Made by a program: the position numbers and the translations under genes. A stretch of DNA of 64,000 nt from Acuticoccus sediminis. GTDB taxonomy: Bacteria > Pseudomonadota > Alphaproteobacteria > Rhizobiales > Amorphaceae. Under the pieces are notes generated by a model. It had not been told where the DNA came from and did no database searches. It saw nothing but the letters and a program-made list of their open reading frames with translations. Below are positions 36,695 to 45,593 of this stretch, in pieces (the first letter of the stretch is position 1; each line of letters opens with the position of its first letter). The DNA is taken from the NCBI RefSeq assembly GCF_003258595.1, contig NZ_QHHQ01000006.1:1-64000 (forward strand), read 5' to 3'.

Positions 36695-37239
36695 GGGTCT
36701 TCCTCCGTATTGTCTGGGCCTATCGATTTTTCGGGCCGTCGATTTTTCGGGCCGTCGGGTCTCCGGGCCGTCGATCGTGCGCGGCGCCTCCGGGCGATCC
36801 GGCACGCCGGGCGGTCGCCGGACCGACGGCACGCTGTGGTCGCCGGCTAGCCGGCGCGGCCGACGACAACGGCGGGGCAGGGCGGCAGCGGCGCTACCGG
36901 CAATGTTCGTGGTTTCAACGGGCCGCTCTGTCCGACTGGTTGCATCGATACGAGCGAACCTACGATTGTCACAGCGTCGCGATAAATGGCTGGGCGTCCC
37001 AGAAAGAGGCACAGCGTCCCAATATCGACGTTTCTCGGCCGCATTCGGACGCGAGGCCGACCACCGGCGCATCGAGCGCGTGGCGGGGCGAGCGCGACAG
37101 GGCGCCCGCCGATCGGGCGGTCGCCGCCGGACGGGGGATGAGCGAGGGGCGGGAGCCTGGGCACGCCCCCCGAAATGGCTTGGATGAAGGGTAGCGAAAT
37201 GTGGACGGGCGGGTCCGCTCCTGCGGGACCCGGCCCGGT
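36695..37239. other. Long intergenic region, carbonic anhydrase / isochorismatase-like genes
   Basis: 545 bases upstream of the beta carbonic anhydrase and downstream of the isochorismatase-like gene, both on the minus strand. It contains the 16-bp tandem repeat at 36724-36771. No reliable open reading frame, RNA gene or terminator. Confidence 0.5.
36724..36771. repeat. 16-bp tandem repeat, about three copies
   Basis: Two perfect copies of cgatttttcgggccgt are followed by a third that differs at four positions, then a partial cgat. It lies 30 to 77 bases before the start of the minus-strand beta carbonic anhydrase gene, where a promoter or operator would be. Confidence 0.9.
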
Positions 37240-37875
37240 TCAGTGCGCGTTGCGCTGGCGCCAGGTCTCGAGCTGGCCGAGGACGGTCTCGAGGTTCGTC
37301 ACGTCGACGTAGCGGCGGCCGATGTCGCGCAGGTTGTCGTGGTGCGGGCCTTCCTCGATGTCGCCGACGCAGTCTTCCGGCACGATGGTGCGGTAGCGAT
37401 GGCTGAACGCGTCGATGGCGCTGGCGCGGATGCACCCGGAGGTGTTGCAACCGGTGACGATGACGGTATCCACCCGCTCCTTGGCGAAGAAGTCGGCGAC
37501 GCCGGTCTGGAAGAAGATGGACGGGCCCTTCTTGCAGACCACGACGTCGTAGCCGGGCTGATGGATGCGCGGGTCGAGGGCGATGGACGGGTGGTCGTCG
37601 CGGAACGTGTCGCGCACGGCCGTGATCTTCCAGTACGGCATCTCACGCTCGTTCATGTACGAGGTGTAGCAGCTCGCCACCGGCACGTCGTAGCGCCGCG
37701 CCACCTCGAGGAGCCTGGCCGTGTTCTCGACCGCGCGCATGACGAGCGGGGCGCCGCCGAGCGGGTATTGCGGGTCGGTAAAGCCGACCTGGAAGTCGAC
37801 CACGACGATGCCTGGCTTGTCCCCGAACCCGACCGGGATCTCGCCGTAGCTGCGGTTGGAATAGTCGTCGCTCAC
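37240..37875 (-). CDS. Isochorismatase-like cysteine hydrolase (carbamoylsarcosinase/NicF type)
   Basis: A 211-residue cytosolic amidohydrolase. The catalytic triad is Asp27 in VVVDFQ, Lys116 in CKKGPS and Cys148 in NTSGCIRASA. The segment resembles N-carbamoylsarcosine amidase and maleamate amidohydrolase; substrates are small amides. I chose the GTG at 37875 because aaggag ends 7 bases before it; an upstream in-frame start adds nine codons without a ribosome site. It stands alone, between the carbonic anhydrase and mgtE genes. Confidence 0.88.
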   Translation of the reverse strand: MSDDYSNRSYGEIPVGFGDKPGIVVVDFQVGFTDPQYPLGGAPLVMRAVENTARLLEVARRYDVPVASCYTSYMNEREMPYWKITAVRDTFRDDHPSIALDPRIHQPGYDVVVCKKGPSIFFQTGVADFFAKERVDTVIVTGCNTSGCIRASAIDAFSHRYRTIVPEDCVGDIEEGPHHDNLRDIGRRYVDVTNLETVLGQLETWRQRNAH

Positions 37876-37964
37876 CGAAACGCTCCTTCGTTGGCATGAC
37901 ACCTATCAGGCAAGTGGCATGCCATTGGCGGGAATTTGCAAGGGCCCGGGGTGCCGCGGGCGGG

Positions 37965-39224
37965 TCATTCGACGAGCGCGATGCCGAGCATCCTCGTGGT
38001 GATCTGGAAGTAGAGGAAGAGGCCGACGACATCGACGATGGTGGTGAGCGCCGGACCGGCGAAGACGGCCGGGTCGACGCGGATGACGAGCGCGATCAGC
38101 GGCAGCATCGCGCCGATCAGCACCGACACGACGACGGTGACGGCGATGGCGACGCCGATCGCGACGCCGATTCCTTCCAGGGTGAGGGCCGTCGGGACGT
38201 CGCTGCCGTTGGAGATGAACCACACCTTCAGCACCGCGAAGAGGAAGAGGATCGCGGCGAGCCCGAGCCCGACCCGCGTCTCCTTCCAGAGGACCCGGCC
38301 GGCGTCGCGCAGGCCGACGCCGCCGGTCGCGATGGCGCGCAGCACCAGCGAGGCCGACTGGGTGCCGACGTTGCCGCCCGTGTCGGCGACCATCGGCATG
38401 TAGAGGGCGAGGATGACGAGCGCGTCGAGGGCGTCCTCGTAGATGTGGACGATGTAGCCCGCCATCAGGCCGGCGACGGCGAGGCCGAGGATCCAGGGCG
38501 CGCGCCGCCGCATCTCGCCGGCAAACGAGACGTCGAGGTAGGCGCTCTCCTGCGGCGTCGACTGGATGGCGCTGAAGCGGTCGGCGTCCTCCCGCGCCTC
38601 CGCCTCGAGGCAGCGCTGGGCGTCGTCGAAGGTGATGATGCCGACGAGGGTGCCGTCGCCGTCCAGCACCGGCAGGGCGAGGGCGCGCGCCTCGACGAGA
38701 CGGCGGGCGGCTTCCTCGTCGCCGTCGTCGACGCGCGCGCTCGTCGGGGAGCGGTCGAGGAGGCCGGCGACGGGCGCCCTGCGGTCGGCTGCGATGAGCG
38801 AGCGCAGGTCCGCCGTGCCGACGAGGCGGTGGGCCGCGTCCACGGCGAAGACGAGGTAGATCGTCTCGGCGTCGCTGGCGGCGGCGAGCTGGTGCAGCGC
38901 CTCGCCGACGGTGAGGGTCTCCGCCACGGCCGCGTAGCGCGAGGTCATGATGGCGCCGGCGGTGCCGTCCTCGTGGGACGCGAGGCGCATCACCTCCTGG
39001 CGGCGCCGCTCGCCGATGGCGGCGAGGACCGCCGCCCGTTGCCGCTTGGGGAGCTGGCGCAGGGCGCGGGCGGCCTCGTCCGGCGACGTCGCGGCGAGGG
39101 CGTCGATGGTCCGGGCGATGTCGGGGGCGGGCGGCTGGTCGGGGGGCGTCACGGGTGCGATGGACCTCGGGCGGTGGCTCAGGCGGGCGTCCGGCGGCGG
39201 GACGGCAGGGCGCCATATCGCCAC
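37965..39224 (-). CDS. mgtE: Magnesium transporter MgtE
   Basis: A 419-residue Mg2+ channel of the inner membrane. An N-terminal helical domain (about 25-110, slightly shorter than usual) is followed by two CBS domains (about 112-235, with TSRYAAVAETLTVGEALHQL and LPVLDGDGTLVGIITFDDA). A membrane domain of five helices comes next, with the conserved PMVADTGGNVGTQSA segment. The CBS region closes the pore at high internal Mg2+. The listed start is a GTG at 39224; the first 20 to 25 residues are Pro/Arg-rich, so the true start may be further in. Confidence 0.93.
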   Translation of the reverse strand: MAIWRPAVPPPDARLSHRPRSIAPVTPPDQPPAPDIARTIDALAATSPDEAARALRQLPKRQRAAVLAAIGERRRQEVMRLASHEDGTAGAIMTSRYAAVAETLTVGEALHQLAAASDAETIYLVFAVDAAHRLVGTADLRSLIAADRRAPVAGLLDRSPTSARVDDGDEEAARRLVEARALALPVLDGDGTLVGIITFDDAQRCLEAEAREDADRFSAIQSTPQESAYLDVSFAGEMRRRAPWILGLAVAGLMAGYIVHIYEDALDALVILALYMPMVADTGGNVGTQSASLVLRAIATGGVGLRDAGRVLWKETRVGLGLAAILFLFAVLKVWFISNGSDVPTALTLEGIGVAIGVAIAVTVVVSVLIGAMLPLIALVIRVDPAVFAGPALTTIVDVVGLFLYFQITTRMLGIALVE

Positions 39225-39380
39225 AACAGGTTAGAGGCATGATGACAGCCCCATAAGTCAAAGGCAGCGTCGGTCCGGGCCGCGCCGATGCGTCAGCGGT
39301 GCGAGGCGGCGTTGGACCGGTGTCCGCCGTGGATTGACGCGCCGAGCCGGCCCGTCGTCTTGTGGCCGCGGGAGGATGGA

Positions 39381-40529
39381 ATGGATTTCGACCTGACCGA
39401 AGAGCAGGCGGCCATCAAGGATCTGGCCGCCGACTTCGCGCGCACGGAGATCGCGCCGCGCGCCGCCGACTGGGACCGCGACCACACCTTTCCCGTCGAT
39501 GTCCTGCGCCGGGCCGCCGCGCTCGGCTTCGGCGGGATCGTCGTCGGGGAGGCGCACGGCGGGTCGGGGCTGACCCGTCTCGACGGAGCGATCATCTTCG
39601 AGGAGCTGGCGCGGGCCTGCCCGTCGACGGCGGCCTATATCTCCATCCACAACATGGTCGCGGGGATGATCGACCGCTTCGGCGACGAGGCGCAGCGCGC
39701 CCGGTACCTGCCGCGCCTCTGCGCCATGGAGCACTTCGCGAGCTACTGCCTGACCGAGCCGAACGCCGGGTCCGACGCCGCGTCGCTGCGCACAAGGGCC
39801 CGGCGCGAGGGGGACGACTACGTCCTCGACGGGGCGAAGGCGTTCATCTCCGGCGGCGGGGCGTCCGACATCTATCTCGTGATGGCGCGCACCGGCGGGG
39901 AGGGGGCCGCCGGCATCAGCGCCTTCGTCGTGCCGGGCGGGACGCCGGGGCTCTCCTTCGGCGCCCAGGAGGAGAAGCTCGGCTGGCATTCCCAGCCGAC
40001 GGCGGCGGTGATCTTCGACGGCTGCCGCGTGCCGGCCGCAAACCGCATCGGCGCGGAAGGGGATGGCTTCAAGATCGCGATGGCCGGGCTCGACGGCGGT
40101 CGGCTCAACATCGGCGCCTGCTCGCTCGGCGCGGCCGCCGAGGCGCTGGAGCTCGCCGCCGCGCACATGAAGGAGCGGGTGCAGTTCGGCAAGCCGCTGG
40201 AGGCGTTCCAGGCGTTGCAGTTCCGCCTCGCCGACATGGCGACGGGGCTGGAGGCGGCGCGTCTTCTGTTGCACAAAGCGGCCAGCGCGGTGGACCGCCG
40301 TGCGCCCGACGCGACGGCGCTGGCCGCGATGGCCAAGCGTCTCGCGACCGACACGGGCTTCCAGATCGTCAACGACGCCCTTCAGCTTCATGGCGGGTAT
40401 GGCTATTTGCGGGACTATCCACTGGAGCGACTCCTGCGGGACCTCCGCGTCCACCAGATTTTGGAAGGTACGAACGAGATCATGCGCGTCATCATCGCCC
40501 GTCATCTTTTGAAGCCCTCCAACCGATGA
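39381..40529 (+). CDS. Acyl-CoA dehydrogenase, probably isobutyryl-CoA dehydrogenase
   Basis: A 382-residue FAD enzyme. The family signature segments are [36 protein letters not shown] and [21 protein letters not shown], and the substrate-binding [12 protein letters not shown] with the catalytic Glu near the end. The overlap with a 3-hydroxyisobutyryl-CoA hydrolase gene (ATGA) points to valine breakdown, hence isobutyryl-CoA as substrate; that is inference from context. The ATG at 39381 has ggagga just upstream. It is divergent from mgtE. Confidence 0.93.
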   Translation: MDFDLTEEQAAIKDLAADFARTEIAPRAADWDRDHTFPVDVLRRAAALGFGGIVVGEAHGGSGLTRLDGAIIFEELARACPSTAAYISIHNMVAGMIDRFGDEAQRARYLPRLCAMEHFASYCLTEPNAGSDAASLRTRARREGDDYVLDGAKAFISGGGASDIYLVMARTGGEGAAGISAFVVPGGTPGLSFGAQEEKLGWHSQPTAAVIFDGCRVPAANRIGAEGDGFKIAMAGLDGGRLNIGACSLGAAAEALELAAAHMKERVQFGKPLEAFQALQFRLADMATGLEAARLLLHKAASAVDRRAPDATALAAMAKRLATDTGFQIVNDALQLHGGYGYLRDYPLERLLRDLRVHQILEGTNEIMRVIIARHLLKPSNR

Positions 40530-41575
40530 GCGACATCAACTTCGACACGGTCGGCCGGGCGGGGCTCGTCACGCTGAACCGGCCCAAGGCGCTTAACGCG
40601 CTGACCGAGGCCATGGTGCTGGAGCTCGGCGAGGCGCTCGACGAGTGGGCGAAGGACGACCGCATCGCCCGGGTCGCCGTGCGCGGCGAGGGGGAGAAGG
40701 CGTTCTGCGCCGGCGGCGACATCCGCTCCGTCTACGATCGCCGCGCCGGCGCGACGGACTTCTTCGCCAACGAGTACCGCACCAACAACCGCATCGCGCA
40801 GTACCAGAAGCCGTACGTGGCGCTGATCCATGGCGTGTGCATGGGCGGTGGCGTCGGGCTGTCGGCGCACGGTCCGTACCGTATCGCCAACGAGACGCTG
40901 ACCTTCGCGATGCCGGAGACGGCGATCGGCCTCTTCCCCGACGTCGGCGCCACGCACCTTTTGTCGCGGATGGAGGACGAGGCGGGCATGTGGCTCGGCC
41001 TCACCGGCCACCGCATCAAGCGGGACATGGCCGCCGCCGTCGGCTACGTGACGCACCCCGTGGAAGGCTCGCTCGACGCCGCGCTCGACCGCGTCGCGCA
41101 CGCCCGCGACCTCGACGGCGCGCTCGCCGAGCTGACGGTGGAGACCGAGCCCTTCGATGCCGGGGACCGGAAGGTGATGGCGCACGCCTTCGCGGCGCCG
41201 AGCGTCATCGAGGTCATGGAGCGGCTCGAGAAGGCCGGCAGGGACAACGAGTTCGCCAAGATCGCCGCCGACGAGATCCGCCTGCGCTCGCCGATGAGCC
41301 TGTCGGTGACCTTCGAGCAGATCCGCCGCGCGAAGGACCTCGACCCGGCGGAGGTTCTGGAGATGGACTTCTCGATCGTCTGCAAGATCCTTGACGGGCA
41401 CGATCTCTACGAGGGGATCCGCGCGGTGCTGATCGACCGCGACAATGCGCCGAAGTGGGATCCGGCGGAGCTCGACCGGGTGGATCCGGGGGAGGTGCTG
41501 GCGCATTTCGCGCCGAGCCCGCACGGCGAGCTGGGGCTGAAGCACATGGCGGGCCGGTCGGCCCATGGCGCCTGA
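40526..41575 (+). CDS. 3-hydroxyisobutyryl-CoA hydrolase
   Basis: A 349-residue member of the enoyl-CoA hydratase/isomerase superfamily. It removes CoA from 3-hydroxyisobutyryl-CoA in valine degradation. The CoA-binding and oxyanion segments are [12 protein letters not shown] and [13 protein letters not shown], followed by the acidic motif [19 protein letters not shown], which separates hydrolases from hydratases. It overlaps the acyl-CoA dehydrogenase by four bases (ATGA), so translation is coupled. It also overlaps the next gene by 11 bases. Confidence 0.92.
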   Translation: MSDINFDTVGRAGLVTLNRPKALNALTEAMVLELGEALDEWAKDDRIARVAVRGEGEKAFCAGGDIRSVYDRRAGATDFFANEYRTNNRIAQYQKPYVALIHGVCMGGGVGLSAHGPYRIANETLTFAMPETAIGLFPDVGATHLLSRMEDEAGMWLGLTGHRIKRDMAAAVGYVTHPVEGSLDAALDRVAHARDLDGALAELTVETEPFDAGDRKVMAHAFAAPSVIEVMERLEKAGRDNEFAKIAADEIRLRSPMSLSVTFEQIRRAKDLDPAEVLEMDFSIVCKILDGHDLYEGIRAVLIDRDNAPKWDPAELDRVDPGEVLAHFAPSPHGELGLKHMAGRSAHGA

Positions 41576-42590
41576 GATGCCGCCCGAAGCCTCGTCCGAC
41601 GGACCTGCTGACGACGACGCCGCGAAGACCGCCGCGGCGGCATCCTCGCGCGGTCTGATGCGCACCACCGCCCCGACCCGTACCAGCGCGCCGGCGGAGG
41701 GACCGGCGACCACCGCCCGCGCCGCCGCCCCCGTCCGGTCCGGCGGGACCCAGCCGAAGGACCCGGCCGGCCCCCGGGACGCGACCCGGGGCGAGGGCGG
41801 CAAGGGAGCGCCCCGGCCCGACGCGGCGAAACCGCCGGCGACGACGCGCACCGCGCGGCCCGCCGGCGCGCCGACGGCGGCGGGCCGCGCGGTGGCTCCG
41901 GCGGCCTCAGGCCCCGGCGGCTCTCCTGCATTGCCACCGCCCGATGACGGGCCGTCGGGTCCGGCCGGCGCGCAGCTCCCGGTCCCGGTGAGCGAGGCGC
42001 AGGCGTCGGCCGCCCAGGTCCCGGCGACGGTCGCCGACAAGGCCGAGACCGGGAAGGTTCCGGCGAAGAACGGTTCGGCGGGGGCGAAGTCAGTGCCGGC
42101 CAAGACGGCACGGGACGCCAGGCCGCCGCGCCAGACCACGTCGCGCACCGCGCCGATGTCGCTCGCCGCGATCCACGCGGCGATGGCCGGCCACCACGAC
42201 GGCCACGACCCGCTCGGCATCGCCCTCGCGACCGTGGTGCGGATCACCTCGGCGGTGTGGCTTGCGGGGGCGGTGATCGTCTGGATGCGCCTCGTCGGCT
42301 ACGAGACGGACGTGATCGTCGCGAGCTGGCACAACCCCGGCGGGCCGTGGATCTCGACCGCCGTCGCCGCCGTGGTGATGCCGGTGATCTCCGTCGGCCT
42401 CTGGCTCGCGGCGCCGTGGGGCATCGTCCTGTGGGCGAGCGCGCTGCTGGCCGCCGTCGTCGCCGCGATCCTGTCGCCGGACTCGGTGCCGTTCGGGATC
42501 CTGGCGCTCGTGGGCAACATCGCGGCGCTGGCGCTCGCCGTCGGACTGGCCGTTCTGAAGACCTGGAAGCGGCACGACGGGCCGCGCTGA
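41565..42590 (+). CDS. Hypothetical protein, disordered N-half and membrane C-half
   Basis: A 341-residue protein. The first 200 or so residues are Ala/Pro/Thr/Gly-rich and likely disordered. The rest has four hydrophobic segments (for example ALATVVRITSAVWLAGAVIV, TAVAAVVMPVISVGLWLAA and ILALVGNIAALALAVGLAVL). It may belong to a small rhizobial membrane family such as DUF6163; I am not sure. It starts inside the previous gene by 11 bases in another frame, a tight overlap that supports translation. No catalytic motif is seen. Confidence 0.65.
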   Translation: MAPEMPPEASSDGPADDDAAKTAAAASSRGLMRTTAPTRTSAPAEGPATTARAAAPVRSGGTQPKDPAGPRDATRGEGGKGAPRPDAAKPPATTRTARPAGAPTAAGRAVAPAASGPGGSPALPPPDDGPSGPAGAQLPVPVSEAQASAAQVPATVADKAETGKVPAKNGSAGAKSVPAKTARDARPPRQTTSRTAPMSLAAIHAAMAGHHDGHDPLGIALATVVRITSAVWLAGAVIVWMRLVGYETDVIVASWHNPGGPWISTAVAAVVMPVISVGLWLAAPWGIVLWASALLAAVVAAILSPDSVPFGILALVGNIAALALAVGLAVLKTWKRHDGPR

Positions 42591-42600
42591 ACGGGTCCGC

Positions 42601-42625
42601 CGCCCTGAGACATCGTGTCAGGGCG
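42601..42625 (+). terminator. Terminator-like hairpin after the valine operon
   Basis: cgccctga-gacatcgtg-tcagggcg forms a perfect 8-bp stem, 10 bases after the stop at 42590. The following bases, ttccggctct, are not a real T-run, so termination strength is uncertain. Confidence 0.45.
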
Positions 42626-42859
42626 TTCCGGCTCTAGGCGGACCCGCCGAAGCGGTGTAGAGGCGATTCCGAAACGGCGTCGGGCCGGTCTGCCCGATCG
42701 CGTCAATGCTGCCGAACGGCGGCTAAGGCCTTGTGACGCAAATGCCACGTGCCTCGCGTTCACCTTTGGTTAACGCTGCGGCTTAAGGACCGCTTTAGCG
42801 CATGGGGCCAACCTCGCGGAAAAGCGCCCGAACGGGCCGGTAACCGATGAGGCAGAACC

Positions 42860-43378
42860 ATGAATTTTGTGGTGCGGCAGACGGAATGTGACCGGGCGAT
42901 GGATGCGCCCGTCACCCCACGGGGTAACGAGGCGTACGTGGAGGCGATCCGGCTGATCGAACGCGCGCACCGCCGGTTCCTCGACGTCGTCAAGGACGAG
43001 CTCGACCGGGTCGGCCGGGACGAGGTCAACAACGTGCAGGCGGTCCTCCTGCACAATCTCGGCGAGGAGGAGCTGACGCCCTCCGAGCTGAAGACGCGGG
43101 GCTACTATCTCGGCTCCAACGTCTCCTACAACCTGAAGAAGCTGAACGAGCTCGGCTACCTTCAGCAGCGCCGCTCGAACCGCGACCGGCGCACGGTCCG
43201 GATCTCGGTGACGGAGAAGGGCGCCGAGATCGCGGCTCTGGTCGACAGTCTGATCAACCGGCACATGCAGTCGCTCGGCGCCATCGGCGGCGTCGATTCC
43301 GAGCAGCTCGAGAGCGCGACGCAGACGCTGAAGCGCCTCGACCGGTTCTGGAAGGACCAGGTGCTCTACCGCCTGTGA
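42860..43378 (+). CDS. ldtR: MarR-family regulator LdtR
   Basis: A 172-residue winged-helix DNA-binding protein. The helix-turn-helix lies in LTPSELKTRGYYLGSNVSYNLKKL, and the wing in QQRRSNRDRRTVRISV. The MarR family usually binds small ligands and represses or activates divergent or adjacent genes. In Liberibacter and Sinorhizobium the orthologue LdtR controls the L,D-transpeptidase gene ldtP, which is the next gene here. That conserved pairing is why I name it. The ATG at 42899 is an alternative start. Confidence 0.9.
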   Translation: MNFVVRQTECDRAMDAPVTPRGNEAYVEAIRLIERAHRRFLDVVKDELDRVGRDEVNNVQAVLLHNLGEEELTPSELKTRGYYLGSNVSYNLKKLNELGYLQQRRSNRDRRTVRISVTEKGAEIAALVDSLINRHMQSLGAIGGVDSEQLESATQTLKRLDRFWKDQVLYRL

Positions 43379-43542
43379 CCGACTGTCGCTTGGCCGCGCG
43401 CGAAGCGGCCGGGCTCTCCCGGTGAACGCGCTCACCAAGTCGTGAGCGCAGGTCTTGCGCACCCCTTTCGCATGATCATACGTTGTTCGCTGTGCGTTTG
43501 CGTGGTACCGCGACGTGAGTTCCGTGAGTTCCGGGGGGTCGC

Positions 43543-44838
43543 GTGACTGTTTTGCCACGTCGTTCTGTCTTCGCCCGTCTGGGCGCCTTGAGTGTCGGTC
43601 TTGCCATGATGGCCCTGTCCGGGCCGGCTTCGGCACAGGATTTCGGGCAGAGCCCGCTCGCTGCACTGCAGGACTACAAGCACCAGGCCGAGTGGTCCGA
43701 GCGCTTCGACGCGACGCTGCCGGAAGTCAACGCGGTCAATTCGCAGCTTCCGACACTCTCGCCGCAGGCCCTCGGCCGCATGCAGCTCGTGATCGAGCAG
43801 TATCGCACCATCGCGGCGTCCGGCGGCTGGCCCGAGGTCAACTCCCCGAAGCAGGCGCTGCGCCTCGGCACCAGTGACAAGAACGTCCCGGTCCTGCGCC
43901 AGCGGCTGATCATCACCGGCGACCTCCAGGAGCGCGGCGGACGGCAGGACGTCTACGACTCCTACGTCGCGACCGCGGTGCGCCGCTTCCAGCTGCGCCA
44001 CGGCCTCCCGGCGACGGGCATCCTCGACGCGCCGACGCTGATCGCGATGAACATTCCGGCCCATGTGCGGGTGCGCCAGCTGGAGTCGAACTTCAACCGC
44101 ATCCAGGACCTCTCCAAGGGGCTGAGCGACCGCTACGTGCTGGTCAACATCCCCGCCGCGGAGATCGAGGCGGTCGAGAACGGGCGCGTGCGCTCCCGTC
44201 ACACGGCGGTCGTCGGCAAGGTCGACCGGCCGAGCCCGCTGCTGACGTCCCGCATCCACGAGATCAACTTCAACCCGTACTGGACCGTCCCGGTCTCCAT
44301 CGTGCGGCGCGACCTGATCCCGAAGATGCAGCAGGACCCGTCCTACCTCGCGAACCAGAAGATCCGGATCTACAAGTGGGGCAACGAGTCCCGCGAGTAC
44401 TCGTACAACGAGATCGACTGGAACACCGACGAGGCGACGCAGTACATGTTCCGCCAGGAGCCGGGCGAGCTGAACTCGCTGGGCACGGTGAAGATCAACT
44501 TCCACAACACCCATCAGGTGTACCTGCACGACACGCCGCAGAAGGGCCTCTTCGGCGAGGGCGCGCGGTTCCACTCCTCGGGCTGCGTGCGCGTGCAGAA
44601 CGTGCGTGAGCTGATCACCTGGCTGCTCGCCCCCAACGGCTGGGACCGTGCCCAGGTCGATCAGGTCATCCGCACCGGCGAGCGCCTCGACGTTCCGCTG
44701 AAGCTGCAGACGCAGATCATGTTCGCCTACATCACCGCCTGGGTGAACGCGGACGGCGTCGTCCACTTCCGCGACGACATCTACAACCGCGACGGCACCG
44801 AGACGGTCGCCTACAGCGGCGGCACGACGGTCCGCTGA
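43543..44838 (+). CDS. ldtP: L,D-transpeptidase with peptidoglycan-binding domain (LdtP-like)
   Basis: A 431-residue exported enzyme that makes 3-3 crosslinks in peptidoglycan or joins proteins to it. A signal peptide covers about 1-31 (RRSVFARLGALSVGLAMMAL, cut near ASAQ). A PG_binding_1 domain lies at about 104-170. The YkuD catalytic domain spans about 198-385, with His329 in YLHDTPQ and catalytic Cys348 in HSSGCVRV. It lies directly downstream of ldtR. It begins at a GTG at 43543. Confidence 0.93.
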   Translation: MTVLPRRSVFARLGALSVGLAMMALSGPASAQDFGQSPLAALQDYKHQAEWSERFDATLPEVNAVNSQLPTLSPQALGRMQLVIEQYRTIAASGGWPEVNSPKQALRLGTSDKNVPVLRQRLIITGDLQERGGRQDVYDSYVATAVRRFQLRHGLPATGILDAPTLIAMNIPAHVRVRQLESNFNRIQDLSKGLSDRYVLVNIPAAEIEAVENGRVRSRHTAVVGKVDRPSPLLTSRIHEINFNPYWTVPVSIVRRDLIPKMQQDPSYLANQKIRIYKWGNESREYSYNEIDWNTDEATQYMFRQEPGELNSLGTVKINFHNTHQVYLHDTPQKGLFGEGARFHSSGCVRVQNVRELITWLLAPNGWDRAQVDQVIRTGERLDVPLKLQTQIMFAYITAWVNADGVVHFRDDIYNRDGTETVAYSGGTTVR

Positions 44839-45593
44839 CCGGCCGCCGGAGCGCGATGCGCCCGGTCGCCGTCGCCCGTTCCGGTCGAGTTAACTTGACA
44901 GGGCAGGGGCATCAGACTATCCGAAGTCCAGCTGCGGCGGAGATCGCAGTGAGGACTTACGACAGGGGTGGCGAACTTCTTCACTGACGTTTCGCAGACC
45001 TGTGGGAACTTGAGATGGCCGCGTGGTTTGCCCCGCGGCTATTTTGCTTTTGGCACCGTGCAGCAGACCGGGAGCCCCCGCCGCCGGTTCCGCCCGTCGT
45101 CCGGGCCGTGGACCGCGCCGCCGGCACCGCGCAGGGACCGCTGCCGGGACCCCTCGCGCGCCGCGTACCGCCACCGGACCGGCCCGCACGCGCAGATAGG
45201 GACGATCGTGACCGATCCGATCCGCCCGGCGGCCGACGACGCGACCGGGCCGCTCCGCCCGCAGTGCCGTGTCCGGCCGCCTCGCCGCGTGCGCAATGCC
45301 TCTCATCCACAGCGCCGTTCTGGATCGCGTCGACGCGCGATGCTACCAGCGCCCCGTGCCCGTCCCGCGGCCGCCCGGCATCGCCGGCGCCGGCCCGGCG
45401 CGCCGGCGCGTTGCCCGAAGCGCTCCGCCCCTCGGGCGAAACGTTCACCGCGATGGCGCGGCCGCACGGCTGTCGGCACGCTGTCGCAATCGTGCCACCG
45501 GTCCGTCGCCTGGCGCATTGCGCCGGCTCCGGACGCTGGCTATCTCGATGACCTCGGCGGAGACGCCACCCGCCACAGTGCTTGGAGGCCCAT
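44839..45593. other. Long non-coding region upstream of glyA
   Basis: 755 bases without a convincing gene. It contains open frames, all Arg/Pro-rich and shadow-like. A sigma70-type promoter is at 44895-44923, and strong but scattered GC palindromes occur. If transcription starts there, the glyA leader would be about 660 bases. Confidence 0.55.
44895..44923 (+). promoter_or_regulatory. Sigma70-type promoter candidate
   Basis: An exact TTGACA at 44895-44900 and tatccg at 44918-44923 are 17 bases apart, in a locally AT-richer stretch (gagttaacttgaca). It lies 57 bases after ldtP ends and nearly 700 bases before glyA. Confidence 0.5.

Noticed and set aside
36695-37450. Upstream extension of the carbonic anhydrase frame
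   Set aside because: The frame stays open far upstream, but the sequence is Arg/Pro-rich with no protein pattern, and the Tat signal defines the start at 36694.
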